Shown: positions 50,440-59,821 of the stretch, in pieces | Position numbering within the stretch: the stretch's first letter is position 1 | Layout of the letters: every line of letters starts with the position of its first letter | Origin: JBDHWG01 sp046328505 | GTDB lineage: Bacteria; Chloroflexota; Anaerolineae; Epilineales; JAHCIE01 | DNA: 64,000 bases | Reading direction: 5' to 3' | NCBI GenBank assembly: GCA_046328505.1 | Contig: JAXLWL010000003.1 | Span: 744,001 to 808,000, forward strand | Made by a program: the position numbers and the translations under genes | The notes under the pieces: generated by a model | Told to the model about the DNA's origin: nothing | Database searches by the model: none | What the model saw: only the letters and a program-made list of their open reading frames with translations

Positions 50440-51477
50440 ATGATAAATCGCCACGACATCTCGGTTGTGATCTGCGCGTATTCCGCAGACCGCTGGGATG
50501 ACCTAGTAGCAGCGGTTGAATCCCTGCGATCTCAGACAAGACAAGCAGCGGAGATTGTCGTCGTCATCGACCATAATCCCGACCTGCTGGAACGCGCGCG
50601 CGCGCACCTGGCCGGCGTTCGGGTCATCGAGAACGTCCAGACCCAGGGACTATCGGGCGCGCGCAACAGCGGCATTGCCGCCGCGCAAGGCTCGATCATC
50701 GCCTTCCTGGACGACGACGCGGTCGCCGATCCCCAGTGGCTCGCGACTCTGGCCGCGGGCTACAGCGACCCCAACGTTCTCGGCGTCGGGGGGCCGGTTG
50801 AGCCGGCCTGGGTCACCGGCCGGCCGAGATGGTTTCCCGCGGAGTTCGATTGGGTCGTCGGCTGCACCTTCCGCGGGATGCCCGAGGAGCCGTCGGCCGT
50901 GCTCAAGCTCATCGGCTGCAACATGTCCTTCCGTCGTGAAGTTTTCGACGTGGTGGACGGCTTCCGCAGCGACCTGGGCCGCGTCGGCGCGATCCCCCTG
51001 GCGAGCGAAGAAACCGAGTTCTCCATCCGCGTCTGCCAGCGTTTCCCCGACAAGACCCTCTTGTATGACCCACGCGCCCGGGTCTACCACCGCGTGCCGG
51101 CGCGCCGGGCGGAGTGGCGCTACTTCCGCTCGCGCTGCTACGGCGAGGGCCTGTCGAAGGCCAGGGTGGCGCAGCTTGTGGGCGCGGGCGACGGCCTCTC
51201 GACCGAGCGCTCCTACACCATGCGAACCCTGCCGGCCGGCATCGCGCAGGGAGCCATAGATACCGTCCGTCGCGGCGAAATGAGCGGCATGGCCCGGGCC
51301 GGCACGATTGTCGCCGGTCTAGGCTTCACGGTCGCCGGGTACCTGGTCGGCCGTCTGACGCTGTCCATGCAGCCCCAGGTTGGGGCGGCGCGTCCTTCGC
51401 GAACCGCGGCCGCGGCGAACTACACTGATCGAGGCGGGACCGCTACGCTCGTCCCGCACGACGTGGAGCTTCAGTAG
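50440..51477 (+). CDS. GT2-family glycosyltransferase
   Basis: A 345-residue GT-A enzyme. ISVVICAYSADRWDDLVAAVESL, GLSGARNSGIAAAQGSIIAFLDDDA (DDD metal site) and the acceptor region SEETEFSIRVCQRFP are characteristic. A hydrophobic C-terminal segment (AGTIVAGLGFTVAGYLVGRL) may anchor it. The next gene's GTG overlaps its stop by one nucleotide (TAGTG), so translation is coupled. Confidence 0.9.
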   Translation: MINRHDISVVICAYSADRWDDLVAAVESLRSQTRQAAEIVVVIDHNPDLLERARAHLAGVRVIENVQTQGLSGARNSGIAAAQGSIIAFLDDDAVADPQWLATLAAGYSDPNVLGVGGPVEPAWVTGRPRWFPAEFDWVVGCTFRGMPEEPSAVLKLIGCNMSFRREVFDVVDGFRSDLGRVGAIPLASEETEFSIRVCQRFPDKTLLYDPRARVYHRVPARRAEWRYFRSRCYGEGLSKARVAQLVGAGDGLSTERSYTMRTLPAGIAQGAIDTVRRGEMSGMARAGTIVAGLGFTVAGYLVGRLTLSMQPQVGAARPSRTAAAANYTDRGGTATLVPHDVELQ

Positions 51478-52616
51478 TGACTGCACAACTTCCCACTCGG
51501 CGCCCTCCGCTCAAGGTGTTACTGGCAACGGCACGCTATTTCCCCTATGTGGGCGGAACCGAGACTCACGTCTACGAGGTGGCCCGCCGCCTGGTTCAGA
51601 ACGGGGTCGATGTGACCGTGCTGACCACCGATCCAAGCCGGGCGTTGCCCCAGGACGAAACGATTGAGGGGGTGCGTATCCGCCGGGTTCCCTCCTGGCC
51701 TGCCAGGGAGGATTACTACTTCGCGCCGGATGTCTACAACTTCGCGATCGAGGGCGACTGGGACGTGATCCACTGCCAGGGCTGCCACACCTTCGTGCCG
51801 CCCCTGGCCATGCTCGCCGGGCTGCGGCGGCAGATTCCCTACGTCGTCACTTTCCATCTCGGCGGCCATTCGTCCCGGCTGCGCAACTCGCTGCGCGGGA
51901 TTCAGTGGACGGTGCTGGGGCCACTCCTCAAGCGCGCCTCCTGCCTGGTCGCGGTATCTCACTTCGAGGCCAAGTTCTTCCAGACGCGCCTCAACCTGGA
52001 GGCGGATCGGTTCGTCTACATCCCAAACGGCTCCAATCTGCCCGCCGTGACCGGCGACTCGTCCGCCGATGGCGGCGATACGCTGATCACCTCCGTCGGT
52101 CGCCTCGAGCGTTACAAGGGCCATCACCGCGTCATCGCGGCGCTGCCCCACGTTCTTCAGCAGCGGCCCGACGTACGCTTGCGCATCGTCGGCAGCGGAC
52201 CGCACGAGGCGCTGCTGAGGGAGCAGGCGCGCGAAATTGGCGTGGCCGACCGGGTGGAGATCGGCGCCATTCCGGCGAGTGACCGCGAGGGCATGGCGCG
52301 CGTGCTGTCCAGGTCGTCGCTCGTTACGCTGTTGAGCGAGGCAGAGTCCAATCCGGTCGCGGTCATGGAGGCGGTGGCGCTGGGGCGGTCGGTGCTGGTC
52401 GCCAACGGCACCGGATTGCGAGACCTGGCCGAGCGCGGCCTGGTGCGCGCAATTCCACTGGAAAGCACAGACGCCGAAGTGGGCGACGCCATCCTCAACC
52501 AGCTGAGCCATCCGTTCGTGCCGCCCCCCATCGAGCTGCCCACCTGGGACGGCTGCGCGCGCAATGTGCTAGATGTCTATTACAGCGTTCTCCGAGGAAA
52601 CTCATGCGGATCTTGA
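51477..52616 (+). CDS. GT4-family glycosyltransferase, paralogue of 41822 gene
   Basis: A 379-residue GT4 enzyme. ARYFPYVGGTETHVYEVARRL, EDYYFAPDVYNFA, PYVVTFHLGGH and TSVGRLERYKGHHRVIAAL are shared with the GT4 enzyme at 41822-42952, and the usual E-x7-E loop is again altered (SEAESNPVAVMEAVALGRSVL). A GTG start with GGAG upstream is used. It overlaps the following gene by 13 nt. The duplication across the divergent operons suggests related linkages in the product. Confidence 0.9.
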   Translation: MTAQLPTRRPPLKVLLATARYFPYVGGTETHVYEVARRLVQNGVDVTVLTTDPSRALPQDETIEGVRIRRVPSWPAREDYYFAPDVYNFAIEGDWDVIHCQGCHTFVPPLAMLAGLRRQIPYVVTFHLGGHSSRLRNSLRGIQWTVLGPLLKRASCLVAVSHFEAKFFQTRLNLEADRFVYIPNGSNLPAVTGDSSADGGDTLITSVGRLERYKGHHRVIAALPHVLQQRPDVRLRIVGSGPHEALLREQAREIGVADRVEIGAIPASDREGMARVLSRSSLVTLLSEAESNPVAVMEAVALGRSVLVANGTGLRDLAERGLVRAIPLESTDAEVGDAILNQLSHPFVPPPIELPTWDGCARNVLDVYYSVLRGNSCGS

Positions 52617-53872
52617 TGTTGGCCCAATTCTACCCACCGATCATGGGTGGCGAAGAGAACTACGTTCGGATGTTGAGCATCGAGCTGGCCGCGCGCGGGC
52701 ATAGCGTTGCGGTCGCCACGCTCGGCGCCGACGGCTCCCCGGACTTCGAAGTCGATAATGGTGTTCGCGTGTATCGCCTGCATGGGACGATGGAGCGCAT
52801 GACGTGGCTGTTCAGCGAGAGCAACCGGCGCCACGCGCCCCCGTTCCCCGACCCGGAGCTTCTCTGGGCGCTGCGAGACGTCGTGGAGCGCGAGCGCCCG
52901 CAGATTGTGCACGCCCACAACTGGCTCGGATACCAGTACCTGCCGCTCAAGTCTCTCGGCGATGCCAGGTATATCCTGCACCTGCACGACATGAGTCTGG
53001 TCTGCGCGCGGAAGGACTTCATGTACCACGGCGCGGTTTGCTCCGGCCCTGGCCCTACCAAATGCCTCGGCTGCGCCATGGATTTCTATGGCTCGGCCAA
53101 GGGCGTCGTCACGGCGGTGGGGAATGCCGGCATGGCGGCGGCGACGCGGGCGGGGATCGACATGTTCCTGGCCGTCAGCCACGCCACGGCGATGTCGAAC
53201 GGCCTGGTCGGGAGTCGGCTGCCCTGGCAGATCGTCACGGGCTTCATGCCTGACGACATTACGGCCGACACCGGCGAGTACGACTCCTATCTCGCCCAGC
53301 TCCCCAGTGAGGATTACCTCATGTTCGCCGGCGGGCTGCGCAAGATCAAGGGTATTGACGTGCTACTGGAAGCCTACGCCGACTTGCCGGACGCGCCGCC
53401 CCTGGTGCTCATTGGCTACCAGGCCGCGGACACGCCGGCCGAGTTCCCGAAGGGCGTCACCCTTCTCAAGAACTGGCCGCACGGCGCCGTCATGGCCGCC
53501 TGGCGGCGCAGTCTCATGGGTCTGGTTCCGTCGATATGCGCCGATTCGTTCCCGCTGGTCATGCTTGAAGCGATGATCAGCGGCCGGCCGGTCGTGGCGT
53601 CCCGAATCGGTGGCGTCACCGAAGGCGTGGTGGACGGCGAAACGGGCTTGCTCGTTCCGCCGGGCGATGCGCGAGCGCTGCGCGATGCGATCCAGCGTCT
53701 CGTGCGCGACCCGGCGCTGCGTGAGCGCATGGGATTGGCGGCGCGACGTCGGGCGGAACAGTTCCGGGCGAGCGCCGTCGTTCCCCGCGTTGAAGCCATC
53801 TATCAGAATTTGATCCAGGGCGGGAGGGCGCTCCAGGAGACGGAGTTAAGTCATTCGAGGCAGGTCACATGA
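52604..53872 (+). CDS. GT4-family glycosyltransferase
   Basis: A 422-residue GT4 enzyme. LAQFYPPIMGGEENYVRMLSIEL, HAHNWLGYQYLPLKSL and HLHDMSLVCARKDFM lie in the acceptor domain; FAGGLRKIKGIDVLLEAY and SFPLVMLEAMISGRPVVASRIGG (E-x7-E region with Ser-Phe) in the donor domain. GAGGAAACTC precedes the ATG. Its 3' end overlaps the next gene by 4 nt (ATGA). Confidence 0.9.
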   Translation: MRILMLAQFYPPIMGGEENYVRMLSIELAARGHSVAVATLGADGSPDFEVDNGVRVYRLHGTMERMTWLFSESNRRHAPPFPDPELLWALRDVVERERPQIVHAHNWLGYQYLPLKSLGDARYILHLHDMSLVCARKDFMYHGAVCSGPGPTKCLGCAMDFYGSAKGVVTAVGNAGMAAATRAGIDMFLAVSHATAMSNGLVGSRLPWQIVTGFMPDDITADTGEYDSYLAQLPSEDYLMFAGGLRKIKGIDVLLEAYADLPDAPPLVLIGYQAADTPAEFPKGVTLLKNWPHGAVMAAWRRSLMGLVPSICADSFPLVMLEAMISGRPVVASRIGGVTEGVVDGETGLLVPPGDARALRDAIQRLVRDPALRERMGLAARRRAEQFRASAVVPRVEAIYQNLIQGGRALQETELSHSRQVT

Positions 53873-55758
53873 GTACAGTTAACACACCGAAAGACGAGGT
53901 ACAACCGATTCTGGGCGCAGTCATCGACGGCCGCCCACTCGCGCCCCTCACTGCCGAGGAAGCAAGCGATATCGCGGCGGCCCGCACCCGCTGGTGGTGG
54001 GTCGCGGCGCTGAGCATGGCCGTCGCCGATGGCCTGTTCATGGTGTCGATCGCGGACACAGCCGGGCGGCGCGGGGCCGCGTGGGCCGAGCCACTGTTCT
54101 GGGTCGGTCTGCTTGTGCTCTTCGTGCCGGTTGCGATTCGGCTGGCTCTGCCTCAGGCACAACGCGCGGACAGGATCGCGCTTGTCCTGCTGTTGGGTGT
54201 CGGCCTGTACCTGGTGAAGCTGCTGCACAGCCCGGTCGGATTCACGTACTTCGACGAGTTCATCCACTGGCGCGCGGTCAACGATATCCTCGCCAGCGGC
54301 CACCTCTTCAGCAAGAACTACCTCTTGCCGGTCAGCCAGCATTACCCGGTGTTGGAGCTTGTCACGGCCGCGGTCATGAACGTGACGGGTCTGTCGATCT
54401 TCCCCGCTGGCGCCCTCGTCGCCGGGGTCGCGCGAATCATCCTGATCCTGGGGCTGTTCCTGTTCTTCGAGCAGGCGTCCGACTCGGCACGGGTGGCGTC
54501 TATTGGCGCGCTCCTCTACATGCTCAACCCGAACTTCATCTTCTTCGGTGGGCAGTTCAAATACGAGTCGTTGGCGCTGGCGCTGCTGGCCCTGGTGCTG
54601 TACACGTTGGCCCGCCGCGCGAAGGCCTCAGGCAACAGTCACACGCGCTTGACGATCATCGCCGCGCTGGGCGTCGTGGCCGTTACCATGACGCATCACC
54701 TGACTTCCTTCGCGTTGGTGGGGTTCCTTGCCCTGTGGAGTGTAGTCGCCCTCGTCCTCAAGCGCACCTGGCGCACCCGCGCCGCGCCGCTCGACATGCT
54801 GGCGCTGGCCGTCGTCGCGAATGCGTTATGGCTTCGGTTTGTGGCGACCGACGTCTTCGGCTACCTCAACCCGCTTCTGTCGTCGGCAGGTGTCGAGTTC
54901 TTCAACCTCGTCGCGGGGCACCCTCAAGCGCCTCGCGAGCTCTTCGTGTCGTCGGCAGGTGTTGCTCCGCTATGGGAGCGCCTGTTTGGTCTTGGCTCGG
55001 TCGCGCTGATTCTGCTCGGGCTTCTGCTGGGCTACTGGCAGATCTGGCGCACCTATCGCTCCCGTGTCGTCGCCCTGGCGCTCGCGGTGGTCGCCCTAGG
55101 TTACCCGGTCAGCCTCGTGCTTCGTCTCTCGGGTAAGAGCTGGGAGGTGGGCTTCCGCGCCGCCGAATTCGTCTTCATCGGCGTGGCGTTCGTTCTGGCC
55201 GTGGGCGCCGTCGGGATCGTATTGGGCCGACGGTGGAGCGAGACGCGAGTATTGCTGTTCTCCGCCGCAGCGGCGGCGCTGCTCGTCGGCGCAATCATCA
55301 ACGGCTGGCAGCGCGAGTGGCGGCTGCCCGGACCGTATCTGCCGGCGCAGGAGACGCGCTCCGTCGAGCCGCAGAGCATCGACGCGGCCCAGTGGACACG
55401 CGACTACCTCGGGGTGGAAAACGTGTTCGGCGCCGACCGGACCAATACTTCGTTGCTGGCGACGTACGGCGGTCAACACGTGCGCACGTCGATCAGCGGC
55501 GCCGATGACATGGGCTGGCTCCTGTACGCGGAGTATCTCGGCGCGGGCCAGCGGCAGATGATCCAGCAGAATCGCCTGCAATACATGCTGGTGGACCGGC
55601 GGCTGATCGCTGCTCCAGACCGCGCTTTGCGCTACTTCCCCGATGTTCCGGTGCAGGTAGCGTTCGACAAGTTCGATACCGAGCCGCATGTCAACCGTGT
55701 CTTCGACAGCGGTGGGATCCGAATATACGACCTGGGAGAGATTAGCGGTGGACCGTAG
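53869..55758 (+). CDS. GT-C-like polytopic membrane protein (GT39/Wzy-type candidate)
   Basis: A 629-residue protein with about twelve transmembrane spans and a ~130-residue C-terminal soluble tail. The first external loop has FTYFDEFIHWRAVNDILASG, where the Asp-Glu pair resembles the catalytic acidic motif of GT-C (PMT/ArnT-like) transferases. Charged loops between spans (TMTHHLTSFA) are also typical. It may transfer sugar from a polyprenyl-phosphate donor or polymerise repeat units; no separate Wzy is recognised in the operon. It overlaps its neighbours at both ends. Confidence 0.75.
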   Translation: MSTVNTPKDEVQPILGAVIDGRPLAPLTAEEASDIAAARTRWWWVAALSMAVADGLFMVSIADTAGRRGAAWAEPLFWVGLLVLFVPVAIRLALPQAQRADRIALVLLLGVGLYLVKLLHSPVGFTYFDEFIHWRAVNDILASGHLFSKNYLLPVSQHYPVLELVTAAVMNVTGLSIFPAGALVAGVARIILILGLFLFFEQASDSARVASIGALLYMLNPNFIFFGGQFKYESLALALLALVLYTLARRAKASGNSHTRLTIIAALGVVAVTMTHHLTSFALVGFLALWSVVALVLKRTWRTRAAPLDMLALAVVANALWLRFVATDVFGYLNPLLSSAGVEFFNLVAGHPQAPRELFVSSAGVAPLWERLFGLGSVALILLGLLLGYWQIWRTYRSRVVALALAVVALGYPVSLVLRLSGKSWEVGFRAAEFVFIGVAFVLAVGAVGIVLGRRWSETRVLLFSAAAAALLVGAIINGWQREWRLPGPYLPAQETRSVEPQSIDAAQWTRDYLGVENVFGADRTNTSLLATYGGQHVRTSISGADDMGWLLYAEYLGAGQRQMIQQNRLQYMLVDRRLIAAPDRALRYFPDVPVQVAFDKFDTEPHVNRVFDSGGIRIYDLGEISGGP

Positions 55759-56545
55759 ATCACTCGACCTGACGCTTATTCTGACTGTTGCTGTTGCGAG
55801 CCTCATCCTTGTCCTGGGGCATGTTGACAATGTCGTCTTGCGGACCGCCGTCGGTCTTCCCCTGGTGCTCATCGTGCCCGGCTACGTTTTGTTAGCCATC
55901 CTGTACCCCGCCGGTATGCCGAGCGTCGCGCGGCGTATCCTCTTCAGCCTCGGGCTGAGCATCGCCATCACCGCTTTCATCGGCTTCCTGCTCAATCTGC
56001 TACCCTCGGGCATAGACCCAACTGCGTACGCGGTCGTTCTGAGCGTCATCGCCCTGGGCGGCAGCGGGATCGCGATGCTGCGGCGCAGCCAGTATCTCGA
56101 CGTCGGACGGCCTCGAACGCAGCGGATGAGCCTTCCGGTCGGCCCGATCATCATCTTCGGCCTCGCCGCCGCAATTGTCACCATGGCGATGCACGATGCC
56201 AGGGCGGGAGCCTTCACATTCAGCGGCCAGCCGTTCACGCAACTCTGGGCCTTGCCGACGCCTGAGACGCAGCCGCCTGAGCTGCGCCTGGGAGTGTATA
56301 GCGACGAGGACATCCCGCTCACATACGACTTGAAAGTCGTCAGCAAGGCGACCGTCCTCCAGGAGTGGCCGTCCATCGCCCTGAAGCCCGGCGAGACGTT
56401 TGAGGTGATGGTGCCGATACCGCCCGATCAGCCTCATGACACGCCGATCGAAGCGGTGCTCTACCGAGAAGATCAACCGCAGGCAGCCTATCGGCAGGTG
56501 GTGTGGTGGCCGGCGGCCGGCGCAAACGCGCCCGCGACACCGTAA
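55748..56545 (+). CDS. DUF1616-type membrane protein
   Basis: A 265-residue protein. Four N-terminal transmembrane spans (LTLILTVAVASLILVLGHV, VGLPLVLIVPGYVLLAIL with a PGY turn, ILFSLGLSIAITAFIGFLL and the next) are followed by an extracytoplasmic beta-rich domain (~165-265) ending in a strand pattern VVWWPA. This layout matches DUF1616 proteins, known from archaeal and Chloroflexota surface-glycan loci, with no proven function. GTG start with GGGAGAG 7 nt upstream, overlapping the previous gene by 11 nt. Confidence 0.8.
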   Translation: MDRRSLDLTLILTVAVASLILVLGHVDNVVLRTAVGLPLVLIVPGYVLLAILYPAGMPSVARRILFSLGLSIAITAFIGFLLNLLPSGIDPTAYAVVLSVIALGGSGIAMLRRSQYLDVGRPRTQRMSLPVGPIIIFGLAAAIVTMAMHDARAGAFTFSGQPFTQLWALPTPETQPPELRLGVYSDEDIPLTYDLKVVSKATVLQEWPSIALKPGETFEVMVPIPPDQPHDTPIEAVLYREDQPQAAYRQVVWWPAAGANAPATP

Positions 56546-56598
56546 TCGATGCCCGCCCCTCCTTACGGCCTCTCAACCCGCACGCATTGAGGAAGTTG

Positions 56599-57519
56599 AT
56601 GACGAGACTATGCTTCGCAATCCTGGCGCACGACAAGCCGGATTGCCTACAAGATCAGGTTCAGAACATACGCGCCTTCGCGCCGAACGCCGATATTGTC
56701 TTGTTCAACGGGGGCAGGGACGCACACCTCGCCGACGGGATCGACATCGACGTGTGTCCCTACAGCCAGCCGTTCGGATATGCTCGCGTAGCGCGCTACC
56801 ACTACGAGGTCATGCGCTGGCTGCACGAGGAGAAGCGCGGCTACGACTTCCTCATCACCGTCGACTCGGACGTTCTGCTCATCAAGCCCGGACTGGACGC
56901 CTACCTCGAGCGGGTCATGGCCGACCACGCCTACATGGCGGTGCTGTTTCGGGAAATCACGCCGCAGCTCGACTGGGTGCCGGGCCAGACCTTCATGCAC
57001 AAGTGGGAAGGCATCTGGCAGCCCATCTTCGGCACCCGCTACCCGTATGGGTGCTTCAATCCGGGCCAGGTCTTTCGCCGCGAGTACGCCGAGCGCCTGA
57101 TGCGCTTCCCAAAGCTGGACGAGCTGCTAACGCGTATCGATCGCTCCCGTATTCAATGTCTCGAGGAGATTGTCTGGTCCACGATGGGGGTCACCCTCGG
57201 CTGCTCGCCGCGTGACTTCCCAGCGCCCAACGACTCGGCAATTCGCTATCTCGTCCGCCACTCGCCGAGCGACGTCCGCCGCTGGCTGAGTGACCCGAGC
57301 GTCTTCCTGCTCCACCCAATCACAATGGACATGGACGCGCCCGAGCGCCGCCTGATCCGCGCTTTGCGCGACGGACAGACGGTCGATTATCCCAGGCTGC
57401 AGGAGGAGTTCGACGCGTATCAGGAAGCTCCACCCGCGCACAAGCGCTGGCAGCTTTCAGTGCTCAAACCGGTGTTCGCCAGGCTCCACAACGCTTATCT
57501 TCGCGTGGTGCCCGAGTAA
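56599..57519 (+). CDS. GT-A-like putative glycosyltransferase (tandem copy 1)
   Basis: A 306-residue protein of unassigned family. TRLCFAILAHDKPDCLQDQV and DIVLFNGG start a Rossmann-like fold, and FLITVDSDVLLIKPGLDAYL contains a DxD-type metal motif, so a GT-A glycosyltransferase is likely. The core VMADHAYMAVLFREITPQLD and FRREYAERLMRFPKLDELL is shared with the next gene. The ATG at 56599 is chosen for GAGGAAG upstream. The pair is about 70 percent identical by eye. Confidence 0.75.
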   Translation: MTRLCFAILAHDKPDCLQDQVQNIRAFAPNADIVLFNGGRDAHLADGIDIDVCPYSQPFGYARVARYHYEVMRWLHEEKRGYDFLITVDSDVLLIKPGLDAYLERVMADHAYMAVLFREITPQLDWVPGQTFMHKWEGIWQPIFGTRYPYGCFNPGQVFRREYAERLMRFPKLDELLTRIDRSRIQCLEEIVWSTMGVTLGCSPRDFPAPNDSAIRYLVRHSPSDVRRWLSDPSVFLLHPITMDMDAPERRLIRALRDGQTVDYPRLQEEFDAYQEAPPAHKRWQLSVLKPVFARLHNAYLRVVPE

Positions 57520-57550
57520 GGAAGTATGTTGCACGTTCTGAGGAAACGTA

Positions 57551-58471
57551 ATGACGAAGCTTTGCTTTGCGATCCTGGCGCACAACAAGCCGGATTGCCT
57601 ACAGGACCTGGTACTCAATCTCCAAACCTTCGCGCCCAACGCCGATATTGTCTTGTTCAACGGCGGACACGACCCACACCTCGCCGACGGGCTCGACATT
57701 GACGTCTGCCCCTACAGCCAACCGTTCAGATACACCCGCAATGAGCGCTTTCACTATGAGGTCATGCGCTGGCTGCACGAGGAGAAGCGCGACTACGACT
57801 TCCTCATGACGCTGGACAACGACATGTTGCTCATCAAGCCGGGGTTGGACGCCTACCTCGAGCGGGTCATGGCCGACCACGCCTACATGGCGGTGCTGTT
57901 CCGGGAAATCACGCCGCAGCTCGACTGGGTGCCCGGTCAGAACTTTCTGCGCAAGTGGAAGACTGTATGGCAGCCCATCTTCGACATCCCATCCCCCTAT
58001 GGTTGCTTCAACCCCGGCCAGGTCTTCCGTCGCGAGTACGCCGAGCGCCTGATGCGCTTCCCAAAGCTGGACGAGCTGCTGACGCGCATGGAGCGATCGA
58101 GTCTCAACACTCTGTGTGAGATTGTCTGGGCCACGATGGCCGTCACCCTCGACTGCGACCCGATCCGGTTCCCGCAGCCCAACCAGTCGGCGATTCGCTA
58201 TCTCGTCCGCCACTCGCCGGACGACATCCGCCGCTGGCTGAGCGACCCGAACGTCTACATGCTCCACCCTATCGTGATGGATATGGATGCGCCCGGGCGT
58301 CGCATGATCCGTGACTTGCGCGACGGGTGCGCGGTGGATTTCGATGCATATCAGACCGAATTCGATAGCTACCAGGAGACCACACCGGCCCATAAGCGCT
58401 GGCAGCTCTCCGTGCTCAAGCCGGCGTTCGCCAGGTTACGCAGCGCCTACCTGAGCGTCGTGCCGGAGTAA
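57551..58471 (+). CDS. GT-A-like putative glycosyltransferase (tandem copy 2)
   Basis: A 306-residue tandem paralogue of the preceding gene with the same length and motifs: FAILAHNKPDCLQDLVLNLQ, a DxD-type FLMTLDNDMLLIKPGLDAYL, and long identical stretches in the middle. Differences gather in the ends of the acceptor region, so the two may use different acceptors or donors. GAGGAAACGT precedes the ATG. It lies 6 nt upstream of the flippase gene. Confidence 0.75.
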   Translation: MTKLCFAILAHNKPDCLQDLVLNLQTFAPNADIVLFNGGHDPHLADGLDIDVCPYSQPFRYTRNERFHYEVMRWLHEEKRDYDFLMTLDNDMLLIKPGLDAYLERVMADHAYMAVLFREITPQLDWVPGQNFLRKWKTVWQPIFDIPSPYGCFNPGQVFRREYAERLMRFPKLDELLTRMERSSLNTLCEIVWATMAVTLDCDPIRFPQPNQSAIRYLVRHSPDDIRRWLSDPNVYMLHPIVMDMDAPGRRMIRDLRDGCAVDFDAYQTEFDSYQETTPAHKRWQLSVLKPAFARLRSAYLSVVPE

Positions 58472-58477
58472 GGATCC

Positions 58478-59800
58478 ATGACGAAGCTCAACGCCACCAT
58501 GAATCACGTGGCCGTGCGGCAGCTCATTGCCCACGTCCGCACACCCCTCTACCGCAACGCCTACGCCCTCATGATTAACTCCGTGATGACTTCGGCCCTT
58601 GGCATGCTGTACTGGGTCATCGCGGCGCGCTACTACGCCACCGATGTCGTCGGACTGAACTCGGCTGCGCTGTCCGCGACGCTGTTCCTGGGCGGCGTGT
58701 CCGCGCTCTACCTGGACGGCGCGCTCATGCGCTTCCTGCCGGAGATGGGCGAGAAGCGGGCATCGTTCATACGACTGGCCTATCTCGCCAGCCTCGTGGC
58801 CGGCGTTGTTGTGACGATCGTGTTCCTGCTCGGCCTCGGGGTCTGGTCACCCGCGCTCAGCTTTCTGACGCTGTCGCCCTGGTGGCTGCTGGCATTCGCC
58901 GAGATGACCATCGTCACCGGGATATCGCAGGTGCAGGACGGCGCGATGACGGGCCTGCGCGAGTCGGTCTGGGTCGCCCACAAGAACATCCTGGGCGGCG
59001 CCATCAAGGTCGTTCTCCTGATCATCTTTGCGCGGATCTTGCCGGACTTCGGCATTCTGGCATCCTGGCTCGCGCCCGGCGTGCTGCTCGTCATTCCCAT
59101 ACAGATACTGATCGAGCGGCGCCTGGTGCACCGCTCGCGCCGCCCCGCCCAGGCGGGCACAACCCCCGTTCGGTTGCGCCTGGTCACCGGCTACGTGGCG
59201 GGCAACTACGTCGCGTCTCTGTGTAATCTTGCCGCGACGATGTTGCTGCCCCTGCTCGTCGTCTCCCTCGCCGGCGCCCAGGCCGGCGCGTACTTCTACC
59301 TCCCGTGGATGATTGCGAACGCGCTACGCCTCGTGACGCAGGGAATGAGCCAGTCTTTGACGGTCGAAGGAGCGACGGACTACCAGCAAGTGGGCAAGTA
59401 TGGGCGAGCGGCGCTCCGCCACACGGCGCGGCTGTTGCTGCCGATGGTGGCCCTCCTGGTCATCGGCGCGCCGTTTCTGCTGCGGATCTTCGGCCACAAC
59501 TACGCCGAGGAGGGCGCGCAGCTGTTGCAGCTCCTTGCCCTGGGCATGATACCCAACGCCGTCGTCGTGCTCTACCTGGGCATCGCCCGCGTTCACAACC
59601 ACATCTGGCGCGTCGTCGGGGTGCAGGCCCTGCAAGCGGTTCTCATCATTGGGATGAGTTATGTCCTTCTGCAGCACTACGGCATTGTCGGCGTCGGCTG
59701 GGCCTCCCTGGTCAGCAGCGCCCTCGTCGCCGTCGCCCTGCTGGTGACCGACCTGCGCCCCATCCTGCGGTCGACTCACCTGCAGGGGCAGGAAGTTTAG
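58478..59800 (+). CDS. Wzx-type polysaccharide flippase
   Basis: A 440-residue membrane protein of the MOP superfamily with about twelve to fourteen spans. The N-terminal spans NAYALMINSVMTSALGMLYW and the internal VTGYVAGNYVASLCNLAATMLLPLL, together with GIVGVGWASLVSSALVAVALLV at the end, are typical of oligosaccharide flippases that move lipid-linked repeat units across the cytoplasmic membrane. It follows the GT-like pair directly in the operon and supports a lipid-linked assembly pathway. Confidence 0.88.
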   Translation: MTKLNATMNHVAVRQLIAHVRTPLYRNAYALMINSVMTSALGMLYWVIAARYYATDVVGLNSAALSATLFLGGVSALYLDGALMRFLPEMGEKRASFIRLAYLASLVAGVVVTIVFLLGLGVWSPALSFLTLSPWWLLAFAEMTIVTGISQVQDGAMTGLRESVWVAHKNILGGAIKVVLLIIFARILPDFGILASWLAPGVLLVIPIQILIERRLVHRSRRPAQAGTTPVRLRLVTGYVAGNYVASLCNLAATMLLPLLVVSLAGAQAGAYFYLPWMIANALRLVTQGMSQSLTVEGATDYQQVGKYGRAALRHTARLLLPMVALLVIGAPFLLRIFGHNYAEEGAQLLQLLALGMIPNAVVVLYLGIARVHNHIWRVVGVQALQAVLIIGMSYVLLQHYGIVGVGWASLVSSALVAVALLVTDLRPILRSTHLQGQEV

Positions 59801-59821
59801 GCGAGCGTGGAGGGCCGATCC

